A stretch of DNA of 64,000 bases, from NCBI RefSeq assembly GCF_900114655.1, contig NZ_FOTT01000003.1, positions 62,001-126,000 on the forward strand, given 5' to 3'. Made by a program: the position numbers and the translations under genes. The DNA is from Candidatus Frackibacter sp. WG13 (GTDB lineage: Bacteria > Bacillota > Halanaerobiia > Halobacteroidales > Acetohalobiaceae). The notes beneath the pieces are model-generated. The model was not told where the DNA came from. It searched no databases and saw only the letters and a list, made by a program, of their open reading frames with translations. Below are positions 34,742 to 42,125 of this stretch, piece by piece (the first letter of the stretch is position 1; each line of letters begins with the position of its first letter).

Positions 34742-35740
34742 GTGAAGAAGATTGGTGTTTTAACTAGTGGGGGCGATGCTCCTGGGATGAATGCTGCCGT
34801 TAGGGCAGTAGTTAGAAAAGCAATCTATGAAGGATTAGAAGTAATCGGAATTAGAAGGGGTTACGCAGGGGTTATTGATAGTGATTTCGAAGTTATGAAT
34901 CGAGGTTCTGTTGCTGATATTATCCATCGCGGAGGTACTATACTACATTCAGCACGTTGTGAAGAATTTAGAACCAAAGAAGGACGAAGGGAAGCCATTG
35001 AACAGTTAAAATATGGCGGGATTGAGGGTTTAGTTGTAATCGGTGGTGATGGTTCTTTTACCGGAGCAAAGCTGCTTAGTGATGAATCAGATATTAAGGT
35101 GATAGGTGTTCCAGGGACAATTGATAATGATATCGCTTGTACTGATTATTCTATTGGTTATGATACAGCTATGAATACAATTTTGGATGCTATTAATAAA
35201 ATAAGAGATACAGCCACTTCTCATGAAAGAACTTTTGTAGTAGAGACGATGGGTAGACATTCTGGTTTCCTAACGCTAATGTCAGGGTTAGCCGGTGGGG
35301 CAGAATCAATCTTGATTCCTGAAGTTGAATTTGATATTGAAAGTATTTGTGAAAAATTAAAACATGGTTATAACCGTGGTAAATTACATAGTATTATATT
35401 AGTGGCAGAAGGTATTAGCGATGATTTTAAAACTGACCGTGATTTGAATGAAAGTAAAGCATTTGCTCTTGGTGAAGAGATTAGTGAGCGAACTGGTTTT
35501 GAAACTAGGGTTACAGTTTTAGGGCATCTGCAACGAGGTGGAGCTCCTACTGCACAGGATAGAATTATGGCTAGTCGTTTAGGAGCAGCTGCAGTTGACA
35601 TGCTAATTAAGGAAGAGACGAATAAGATGGTAGGAATGGTTCATAATCAAGTACAGAGTTTTCCAATAGAAGAAGCTTTAGAAGGAAGCAAAGAAGTAGA
35701 TGAAGGAATTTATGAATTAGCACATATACTATCATTATAG
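34742..35740 (+). CDS. pfkA: ATP-dependent 6-phosphofructokinase
   Basis: PfkA (332 aa from GTG 34742, SD TAAGGAGG) phosphorylates fructose 6-phosphate. It has the ATP site LTSGGDAPGMNAAVRA, IGGDGSFTGA, the catalytic PGTIDNDIACTDYSIGYDTA, ETMGRHSGFL and GHLQRGGAPTAQDR. GGDGS (Gly at the classic discriminating position) points to ATP, not PPi. It precedes pyk in the common Firmicute acc-pfk-pyk order. Confidence 0.95.
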   Translation: MKKIGVLTSGGDAPGMNAAVRAVVRKAIYEGLEVIGIRRGYAGVIDSDFEVMNRGSVADIIHRGGTILHSARCEEFRTKEGRREAIEQLKYGGIEGLVVIGGDGSFTGAKLLSDESDIKVIGVPGTIDNDIACTDYSIGYDTAMNTILDAINKIRDTATSHERTFVVETMGRHSGFLTLMSGLAGGAESILIPEVEFDIESICEKLKHGYNRGKLHSIILVAEGISDDFKTDRDLNESKAFALGEEISERTGFETRVTVLGHLQRGGAPTAQDRIMASRLGAAAVDMLIKEETNKMVGMVHNQVQSFPIEEALEGSKEVDEGIYELAHILSL

Positions 35741-35775
35741 CAAATTAACAATCTTTTACCAGAGGAGGGTTTTAG

Positions 35776-37530
35776 ATGAGAAGAACAAAAATTGTGTGTA
35801 CTATTGGGCCTGCCAGTGATGATAGAGAGATTCTTAGTAAATTAATTGATGCTGGGATGAATGTAGCTCGTATGAATTTTTCACATGGGAACCATGAAGA
35901 GCATGGGGTTAGAATGGAAAATGTACGTCAATTAGCTGCTAAAAAAGATAAACCAGTTGCTGTATTATTAGATACTAAAGGACCAGAGGTTAGAACAGGG
36001 ATGTTGAAGAATGATGAGAAGGTAAGATTGAAAAAAGGGCAAAAATTTGTCTTGACTACGGAAGATATTGAAGGAGATAATAAAAAGACTTCTATTACTT
36101 ATAAAGGATTACCTCAGGATGTGGAACCTGGAGGTGTGATCTTAATTGATGATGGTTTAATTGAATTGAAGATAGATAAACTTGACGAAACTAAAGTAGA
36201 GTGTACGGTAGTTAATGGTGGTGAATTAGGTTCTCGTAAAGGAGTTAATTTACCTGGGGTATCGGTTAATCTACCAGCAATTACAGAGAAGGATGTAGCA
36301 GATATTAGGTTTGGTATTGAGCAGGATGTAGACTTCATTGCTGCTTCTTTTATTAGAAAGGCAGCGGATGTATTAGAAATTAAGCGAATCTTAGAGGAAG
36401 AGAACGCTAATATTAAGATTATTTCTAAGATTGAAAATGAAGAAGGTGTAGAGAATATTGATGAAATTATAGAAGTCTCTGATGGTATTATGGTTGCCCG
36501 AGGTGACTTAGGAGTTGAAATCCCGACAGAAAAGGTACCAACTGCTCAAAAGATGATGATTAGTAAATGTAATGAAGCAGGTAAGCCGGTTATTACTGCT
36601 ACTCAGATGTTGGATTCAATGATTCGTAATCCACGTCCTACTAGAGCGGAGGCTAGTGATGTAGCAAATGCGATCTTTGATGGTACTGATGCCACTATGT
36701 TATCTGGAGAGACTGCTGCTGGCGATTATCCGGTTGAATCAGTACAGACTATGGCTAAGATTGCTGAAGAGATCGAAGAATCACAGCGATATAAAGAGCA
36801 GATGGCTCATAAGAATATGGTTCCACCAAGAACAGTAACAGACTCAATAAGTTATTCAACATGTGAGACAGCTCAAGACTTAGGGGCAGCAGCAATTATT
36901 ACTTCTACTCGTTCCGGTCATACTGCGAGAATGGTTTCTAAGTATCGACCTTATTCACCGATTGTAGCAACTACTCCGAATCGAAAAGTATTTAATCAAC
37001 TGATTCTTTCCTGGGGAGTTAAACCGGTCTTAGTAGAAAACACTAATTCTACTGATGATATGTTAGATGCTTCAGTAGCAGGAGCTTTAGAATCAGGATA
37101 TGTTGATACTGGAGACCTAGTAGTAGTCACTGCTGGCACACCAGCAGGGGTTCCAGGAACCACTAACTTACTTAAAGTACATATTGTTGGCAAAGCTGTT
37201 CTTCGCGGTGCTGGAATTGGAAAGCAAGCAGCAAGTGGGTGCGTTTGTGTAGCTAAGACAGCTAGTGAAGCTAATAAGAAGATGCGTGAAGGTGATGTGT
37301 TAGTCACTTATGGGACAGATAAAGACTTTGTGCCAGCTATGGAGAAGGCAGTGGCAGTAATTACCGAAGAGCCAGGTTTAACTTCACATGCTGCGATTGT
37401 TGGATTAAATTTAGGAATTCCAGTAGTAGTAGGTGCTTCTAATGTGGTTGATGCTTTAAAAGACGGGGATATAGTAACAGTCGATAGTGTGCGAGGTTTA
37501 GTCTATAAAGGAGAAGCAAATGTATTATAG
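35776..37530 (+). CDS. pyk: pyruvate kinase with C-terminal PEP-utiliser domain
   Basis: Pyk (584 aa) converts PEP and ADP to pyruvate and ATP. The barrel motifs are TIGPASDD, ARMNFSHGNHEEH, KIENEEGVENIDEI, MVARGDLGVEIP and TATQMLDSMIRNPRPTRAE. After the alpha/beta C domain comes an extra mobile domain (about 485-584) with GLTSHAAIVGLNLGIPVVVG, as in Bacillus-type Pyk; its T-S-H is the usual phosphohistidine loop. A terminator follows. Confidence 0.95.
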   Translation: MRRTKIVCTIGPASDDREILSKLIDAGMNVARMNFSHGNHEEHGVRMENVRQLAAKKDKPVAVLLDTKGPEVRTGMLKNDEKVRLKKGQKFVLTTEDIEGDNKKTSITYKGLPQDVEPGGVILIDDGLIELKIDKLDETKVECTVVNGGELGSRKGVNLPGVSVNLPAITEKDVADIRFGIEQDVDFIAASFIRKAADVLEIKRILEEENANIKIISKIENEEGVENIDEIIEVSDGIMVARGDLGVEIPTEKVPTAQKMMISKCNEAGKPVITATQMLDSMIRNPRPTRAEASDVANAIFDGTDATMLSGETAAGDYPVESVQTMAKIAEEIEESQRYKEQMAHKNMVPPRTVTDSISYSTCETAQDLGAAAIITSTRSGHTARMVSKYRPYSPIVATTPNRKVFNQLILSWGVKPVLVENTNSTDDMLDASVAGALESGYVDTGDLVVVTAGTPAGVPGTTNLLKVHIVGKAVLRGAGIGKQAASGCVCVAKTASEANKKMREGDVLVTYGTDKDFVPAMEKAVAVITEEPGLTSHAAIVGLNLGIPVVVGASNVVDALKDGDIVTVDSVRGLVYKGEANVL

Positions 37531-37562
37531 AAAGTTCAAGGAAGAAATTAAATAATTAGTTA

Positions 37563-37594
37563 AAGCACATAGCATATATGCTATGTGCTTTTTA
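37563..37594 (+). terminator. terminator after pyk
   Basis: AAGCACATAGCA pairs with TGCTATGTGCTT over a TATA loop and is followed by TTTTT. Confidence 0.9.
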
Positions 37595-37610
37595 GCAAAT
37601 GAAGTTTATT

Positions 37611-37639
37611 TTGACAATAATAATTACTTATGTTAAAAT
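37611..37639 (+). promoter_or_regulatory. dapF promoter
   Basis: TTGACA (37611-37616), 17 bp, TAAAAT (37634-37639), about 40 bp before the dapF start. Confidence 0.7.
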
Positions 37640-37677
37640 TTAATTTAAGTTAATGATAAGAGGAGTTGAGAAGCAAA

Positions 37678-38520
37678 ATGGAATTTACAAAGATGCACGG
37701 ACTAGGTAATGATTTTGTTCTAGTCAATTGTTTTGCCGAAGACATTGATAATGCGAATCAATTAGCTGAAGAGATCTGTGACCGACATTTTGGAGTAGGG
37801 GCTGATGGGTTAGTTTTAGTCTTGCCTGCTCAAATTGAAGAAGCAGATTTTAGAATGAGAATCTTTAATCCAGATGGTAGTGAACCAGAGATGTGCGGAA
37901 ACGCTATTCGGTGCTTTGGAAAATATCTTTATGAAAAAGAGCTAACTGATAAGACGAAGATTAAAGTAGAAACTTTAGCTGGGATTATTATTCCAGAATT
38001 AATAATTGAAGATGGTGATGTGCAGGCTGTTAAGGTTGACATGGGTGAACCGCGTTTACATAGTTCTGAGATTCCTATCGAAGGAGTAGATAAGGAAGAG
38101 GTAGTTAAAGAGAAACTAGATGTTGATGGTGAAGAGTACGAAATAACTACCGTTTCCATGGGTAATCCGCATTGTGTCGTCTTTGTTGATGATGCTGAGG
38201 AATTCCCAGTAACTGAAGTTGGACCGAAAGTTGAAGAACATCCTCGTTTTCCAGAGAAAACGAATGTAGAATTTATAGAAGTAATTAACTCTAGTGAAAT
38301 TAAGATGCGTGTTTGGGAACGGGGAGCAGGAGTTACATTGGCATGTGGAACCGGTGCTTGTGGTTCTACAGTAGCTTCGATTTTAAATGAATTAACTGGT
38401 AGAAAAGTAGAGGTTCATTTACTAGGTGGCGATTTGACGATAGAGTGGAATGAAGAGAATAATCACATCTATATGACTGGACCTGCTGAAGAAGTATTTG
38501 TAGGAGAATGGATAGTTTAA
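37678..38520 (+). CDS. dapF: diaminopimelate epimerase
   Basis: DapF (280 aa) interconverts LL- and meso-diaminopimelate for lysine and peptidoglycan. FTKMHGLGNDFVLVN opens the protein; the two catalytic cysteines are in PEMCGNAIRCFGKY and TLACGTGACGSTVAS. ATG 37678 gives the conserved start and has AGAGGAG at the right distance. It is grouped with DapL about 430 bp downstream, which makes the LL-isomer substrate. Confidence 0.95.
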   Translation: MEFTKMHGLGNDFVLVNCFAEDIDNANQLAEEICDRHFGVGADGLVLVLPAQIEEADFRMRIFNPDGSEPEMCGNAIRCFGKYLYEKELTDKTKIKVETLAGIIIPELIIEDGDVQAVKVDMGEPRLHSSEIPIEGVDKEEVVKEKLDVDGEEYEITTVSMGNPHCVVFVDDAEEFPVTEVGPKVEEHPRFPEKTNVEFIEVINSSEIKMRVWERGAGVTLACGTGACGSTVASILNELTGRKVEVHLLGGDLTIEWNEENNHIYMTGPAEEVFVGEWIV

Positions 38521-38560
38521 CTAACAGGTTAAGTTTAAGGCTAAGGAATGAATAGTTGAT

Positions 38561-38889
38561 AGTGAAGCCCAATAAAAAGTTTACTAATTAAAAGCAGAGT
38601 CTATCGTAGGCTTGCGACCAGCTTTGAAGTTTAAGCTGGGCGAGACAGTTAAGCCCAGAAAAGAGTTTCCGAATTAGAGGCAGAGTCTATCGTAGGTTGT
38701 GGCAGAATTTATTCACGCCAGGAGTTTACACAGCCAGTCTTGGTTTATAGATTGGATGGTTTGCCTGTAAGGAGCTTTGAAGTTTAAGCTGGGCGAGACA
38801 GTTAAGCCCAATAAAAAGTTTACTAATTAGAAGCAGAGTTTAGCATAGGCTTGTGATCAGCCTTGGTTTGTAGGCTGGGGGAGATAGTT
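38561..38889 (+). repeat. structured tandem repeat cluster between dapF and dapL
   Basis: Three imperfect units start at about 38561, 38651 and 38803. Each contains AAGCCCA..AAA.AGTTT, a conserved GCAGAGT block and then a hairpin: CCAGCTT/AAGCTGG, CCAGTCT/AGATTGG (inside the longer second unit, which also keeps a CTTTGAAGTTTAAGCTGG copy) and CAGCCT/AGGCTG. Loop sequences differ and stem bases change in pairs. The gap 38521-38953 holds no ORF I can support. A diverged copy lies at 54475-54562. Confidence 0.75.
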
Positions 38890-38953
38890 AACAGTTGAAA
38901 CATTTATGAAATTTATTTATTTTAATATTAAAGAATATAAGGAGGCAGTGAGT

Positions 38954-40195
38954 ATGTCAGAAGAGAGTTATATTCAACAGTTATTTGCTGAGAGAATTGG
39001 TGGGGAGAATTTTGGAAAAGAGGATGTAATCTATAAATTTGAAAAGATTAAAAGAGCAAAAGCTGCAGCTAAGGAGGCTCATCCTGATGTAGAGCTAATA
39101 GATATGGGGGTTGGTGAGCCGGATTGGATGGCTGACGAAGGAGTTATTGAAACTCTATACGAAGAAGCACAGAAGTGGGAGAATAGAGGTTACTCTGATA
39201 ATGGAATCTTTGAGTTTAAAGAAGCAGCAGCTGAGTATATGGAAGAAGTATTTGGAGTAGAAGGATTAAATCCAGAAACAGAAATTAATCATTCTATCGG
39301 TTCTAAGCCAGCTTTGGCTATGTTACCATCTGCTTTTATTAATCCTGATGATATTACGATTATGACTACTCCTGGTTATCCAGTAATGGGTACTCATACT
39401 GAATGGTTAGGCGGGGAAGTAGTTAATTTACCATTATTAAAAGAGAATAACTTCTTACCTGATTTAGATAGTCTTACAGAAGATCAAAAAGAACGAGCTA
39501 AATTACTTTATTTGAATTATCCTAATAATCCAACAGGAGCAGTGGCTACTGAGGAATTTCTTAAAGAAGTAGTTGAATTTGCTAAGAGTAATGATATTAT
39601 CGTTATCTATGATGCTGCTTATGCTGGATTAACTTTTGATGGTTATGAGCCGTTGTCATTCTTATCTATTCCTGGTGCAAAAGAAGTGGGAATAGAGATT
39701 CAATCGTTATCTAAAGCTTTTAATATGACTGGTTGGAGAATGGCTTTTGTAGCTGGAAATCCATTAGTAGTTAATGCTTTTGCAACTGTTAAAGATAATA
39801 ATGATTCTGGTCAGTTTAAAGCAGTTCAACATGCAGCTGCTTATGCGCTGAGACACCCTGAAATTACAGAAGAGACAGCAGAAAAGTATTCTCGTAAGCA
39901 TGATTTGTTAGTAGAAGCTTTGCAGGAATTAGGCTTTGATGCTGCAAAGCCGAAAGGTTCATTTTACCTTTATGTTCCCATTCCTAAGGGAGTTAAAGGT
40001 GGACCTGAATTTGAGAATGCTGAAGACTTTTCACAATATCTGATAAAAGAACATTTGATTTCTACTGTACCATGGGATGATGCTGGATCTTTTGTTAGAT
40101 TCTCGGTGACATTTGTAGCAGACGGTGTAGAAGAAGAGAAACGTGTTATTGAAGAAATTAAAGATAGATTATCACGAGATGAATTTGTATTTTAA
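38954..40195 (+). CDS. dapL: LL-diaminopimelate aminotransferase-like protein
   Basis: A 413-residue fold-type I PLP aminotransferase. Motifs: VGEPDW, YSDNGIFEFKEAAAEYM, GSKPALAMLPSAFI, TTPGYPVMGTHTEWLGG, NYPNNPTGAVA, YDAAYAGLTFDG and SLSKAFNMTGWRMAF with the PLP lysine. These fit DapL, which makes LL-DAP directly from tetrahydrodipicolinate; proximity to dapF supports this. ATG 38954 has SD AAGGAGG; the earlier ATG 38906 has none. A different aminotransferase of the same subgroup cannot be excluded. Confidence 0.85.
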   Translation: MSEESYIQQLFAERIGGENFGKEDVIYKFEKIKRAKAAAKEAHPDVELIDMGVGEPDWMADEGVIETLYEEAQKWENRGYSDNGIFEFKEAAAEYMEEVFGVEGLNPETEINHSIGSKPALAMLPSAFINPDDITIMTTPGYPVMGTHTEWLGGEVVNLPLLKENNFLPDLDSLTEDQKERAKLLYLNYPNNPTGAVATEEFLKEVVEFAKSNDIIVIYDAAYAGLTFDGYEPLSFLSIPGAKEVGIEIQSLSKAFNMTGWRMAFVAGNPLVVNAFATVKDNNDSGQFKAVQHAAAYALRHPEITEETAEKYSRKHDLLVEALQELGFDAAKPKGSFYLYVPIPKGVKGGPEFENAEDFSQYLIKEHLISTVPWDDAGSFVRFSVTFVADGVEEEKRVIEEIKDRLSRDEFVF

Positions 40196-40210
40196 TTAAA
40201 TTTGATTTTT

Positions 40211-40247
40211 AAAAGGTTCTAAGAATTAATTCTTAGAACCTTTTTTC
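40211..40247 (+). terminator. terminator after dapL
   Basis: AAAGGTTCTAAGAA pairs with TTCTTAGAACCTTT and is followed by a T-run. Confidence 0.92.
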
Positions 40248-40342
40248 TTTTCTATATGAAGGAAATTAATGTATCTCGTAGAAATATAATATAATGATAA
40301 TATAATATATCTTAAAATTCATAAAAGAGGGGGGGAGCAAGG

Positions 40343-40567
40343 TTGAAAGTTCCAAAATCAATTGAGGAATTGCCTACAAAAGAACTAAAGGAACTTTTAG
40401 AGGAAAAGAAGAATATGTATAAGGATACGGAAGATGAAATGAAGTTTGTACTAGGTCAGACCGGGATTCACCTGCCTGGTAATACCAAGGAGAAGTATAA
40501 TAGAGAGTTAAAAAGTATTCAAGAAGAGATTGATGAGATTAAAGAAGAGTTAGAGAGAAGAGGATAA
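40343..40567 (+). CDS. small coiled-coil protein, unknown
   Basis: A 74-residue charged protein starting at TTG 40343 behind a long purine SD (GAGGGGGGGAG). Residues 8-30 and 48-74 are strongly helical with heptad-like Leu/Ile and Lys/Glu (LKSIQEEIDEIKEELERRG), joined by FVLGQTGIHLPGNT. No family recognised. It forms its own short unit between two terminators. Confidence 0.6.
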   Translation: MKVPKSIEELPTKELKELLEEKKNMYKDTEDEMKFVLGQTGIHLPGNTKEKYNRELKSIQEEIDEIKEELERRG

Positions 40568-40581
40568 AGAAAGGTTTTAAT

Positions 40582-40620
40582 AAGCCAGTCTGCTTTGTTA
40601 AAAGTAGACTGGCTTTCTTT
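40582..40620 (+). terminator. terminator after the coiled-coil gene
   Basis: AAGCCAGTCTGCTT and AAGTAGACTGGCTT form a long hairpin (one mismatch) followed by TCTTTTTT. Confidence 0.88.
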
Positions 40621-40644
40621 TTTATATCTTAATCAAAATTAAAA

Positions 40645-40662
40645 AAAATTGTACACAATTTT
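40645..40662 (+). promoter_or_regulatory. palindromic operator candidate
   Basis: AAAATTGT and ACAATTTT are perfect 8-bp inverted arms around AC, 59 bp before the next start codon and just ahead of a TATAAT-like box at 40676. No regulator is encoded beside it. Confidence 0.45.
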
Positions 40663-40720
40663 AATAGTTGCTGCATTATAATATAAAAAGATAGTTTATT
40701 TAAAGAGAGGGGGAGAGTAT

Positions 40721-41089
40721 ATGTCTGAACTTAATGTAAATACTATTATTTCCATTTTGGGAATATTATCTACAGTAATAATTGTTTTAGTTAAGATTAA
40801 GCCTGGTTTAGATGATTACTTTCGTAAAGGAACACCTATTTTGGCTGAAATAGATGATATAATAGATGCTATATTATTTCAGTTTCCAAAGAATGATAAC
40901 TTAAATACTATTAATGATATATTAGATAAAATATTATCTGAATTAAAGCAAGCGGGATATGAAATAGATGATAAGAGTAAGAAAAAAATAGAGAATAGAT
41001 TAAAAGCTCAGTTGAAGAGAGAAGGATTTAAGTTAGATTTAGATCCTAAATCTGGAGAGTATATGATTAGATATGATAAGAACTTTTAA
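40721..41089 (+). CDS. small membrane-anchored protein, unknown
   Basis: A 122-residue protein with one N-terminal membrane helix (residues 7-25, IISILGILSTVIIVLVKI), then a cytoplasmic helical region (AEIDDIIDAILFQFP, INDILDKILSELKQAGYEI) and a basic C-terminus. The organisation recalls some phage holin-like proteins, but no phage genes are nearby. SD GAGAGGGGGAG precedes ATG 40721. Function unknown. Confidence 0.6.
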   Translation: MSELNVNTIISILGILSTVIIVLVKIKPGLDDYFRKGTPILAEIDDIIDAILFQFPKNDNLNTINDILDKILSELKQAGYEIDDKSKKKIENRLKAQLKREGFKLDLDPKSGEYMIRYDKNF

Positions 41090-41115
41090 ATTGCATACTT
41101 AATTGAGTATGAAGA

Positions 41116-41148
41116 TTCAGCTTCATTATTATTGGAGCTGGATTTTTG
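41116..41148 (+). terminator. terminator after the small membrane protein gene
   Basis: CAGCTTC and GGAGCTG pair over a 9-nt loop and are followed by TTTTTG. Confidence 0.7.
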
Positions 41149-41175
41149 TTGTTAGAATAAATAGTGGAATTTAAT

Positions 41176-41204
41176 TTGACATTAACAAAAATAAATTATA
41201 TAAT
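41176..41204 (+). promoter_or_regulatory. consensus promoter for polyferredoxin gene
   Basis: TTGACA (41176-41181), 17 bp, TATAAT (41199-41204): a perfect consensus match, so full activity would need repression or is constitutive. Confidence 0.85.
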
Positions 41205-41210
41205 TCTTAC

Positions 41211-41230
41211 AACCCCTCAGGGAGGGGGTT
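41211..41230 (+). promoter_or_regulatory. GC-rich palindrome at the transcription start
   Basis: AACCCCTC, loop AGG, GAGGGGGTT lies right where transcription should begin. It could be an operator (C/G-tract dyads are typical of CsoR/RcnR metal sensors) or a 5' stabilising hairpin. The SD of the gene follows 7 nt later. Confidence 0.5.
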
Positions 41231-41250
41231 AAAAATAGGAGGTGTTTTTA

Positions 41251-41916
41251 ATGAAATTTCAAAATCATCGTAAAAAGATTCAGTATATAGGTACGGTAGT
41301 GATGTTTTCTTTGGTATTTGGTCTATTTAATCATAAACTTGGTTTAGTATTCTTAGCAATTCCATTTATAGCAGTCTTGCTATCTAATGTTTTAGGAAGG
41401 TTTTGGTGTGGTTGGTTCTGTCCGAGAGGATCATTTTTAAATACAGTTATTAGCAAGATATCTAGACACAAAAAAATTCCTAAATTTTTGAAGTCAACTA
41501 CTTTTAAAGTCATTATGGCTACAATTTTATTAGGGATGTTCACTTTGGCATTATTAGGTTATAATCCTTTAATTCAAGATGAATCTCCTTTAGTTAGGGC
41601 AGGAGCTTTCATGATCTTTGTCTGTATTGTAACTACTTTGTTAATTGCTATTCCTTTAGGTATTATTTATAAGCCTAGGACTTGGTGCTCATTCTGTCCA
41701 GTTGGTTGGTTACAATCTGCTTTTAGTAAGGATCGGATCTTGAATGTAGAAATCAAGGACTGTAAAGAGTGTGGTATTTGTGCTAAGGAATGTCCAATTG
41801 ATATTCCAGAAGATTATATTGGAGAGGAAGATATAATTGATGATGCTGACTGTTTAAATTGTATGGTTTGTGTAGATGCTTGTCCATTTGATATTTCCAA
41901 TCCGACAATTAAATAA
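41251..41916 (+). CDS. membrane polyferredoxin (NapH/NosR-like 4Fe-4S protein)
   Basis: A 221-residue membrane protein. It has hydrophobic helices at about 11-45, 82-102 and 115-140, two membrane-side CxxxCP motifs (CGWFCPRGSFLN and WCSFCPVGWLQ) as in NapH/NosR/CcoG-type proteins, and two C-terminal ferredoxin clusters (CKECGICAKECPIDIP, CLNCMVCVDACPFDI). It would move electrons between the membrane pool and a redox partner. The partner is not adjacent, so the pathway is open. ATG 41251 is set by the SD TAGGAGG. Confidence 0.8.
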   Translation: MKFQNHRKKIQYIGTVVMFSLVFGLFNHKLGLVFLAIPFIAVLLSNVLGRFWCGWFCPRGSFLNTVISKISRHKKIPKFLKSTTFKVIMATILLGMFTLALLGYNPLIQDESPLVRAGAFMIFVCIVTTLLIAIPLGIIYKPRTWCSFCPVGWLQSAFSKDRILNVEIKDCKECGICAKECPIDIPEDYIGEEDIIDDADCLNCMVCVDACPFDISNPTIK

Positions 41917-41991
41917 CTTATAGTAGTTATAATAGATTATTTTAAGTTAAGTCTTTCTTTTAATTATAAGGTGTGTGGATATTTATATTTA

Positions 41992-42031
41992 AATCAAGCT
42001 TCCTAAGTGTGGGGGAGCTTGATTTTTTTAT
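41992..42031 (+). terminator. terminator before asnB
   Basis: AATCAAGCT and AGCTTGATT flank an internal C/G-rich loop and are followed by TTTTTT. Confidence 0.88.
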
Positions 42032-42042
42032 TTTATAATAAA

Positions 42043-42064
42043 TTAACGCATAGTGAAATTATAA
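42043..42064 (+). promoter_or_regulatory. partial nitrogen-box and -10 before asnB
   Basis: TTAACGCATAG (42043-42053) differs by one base from the first unit of the glnA box. A TATAAT follows at 42059, and a second TTTAACATAG lies at about 42082. The spacing differs from glnA/amtB, so membership in the same regulon is tentative. Confidence 0.4.
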
Positions 42065-42125
42065 TGCAACATATGAAATTGTTTAACATAGTAATAGTAT
42101 AAAGATGTAAAAGAGGTGAAATTAT

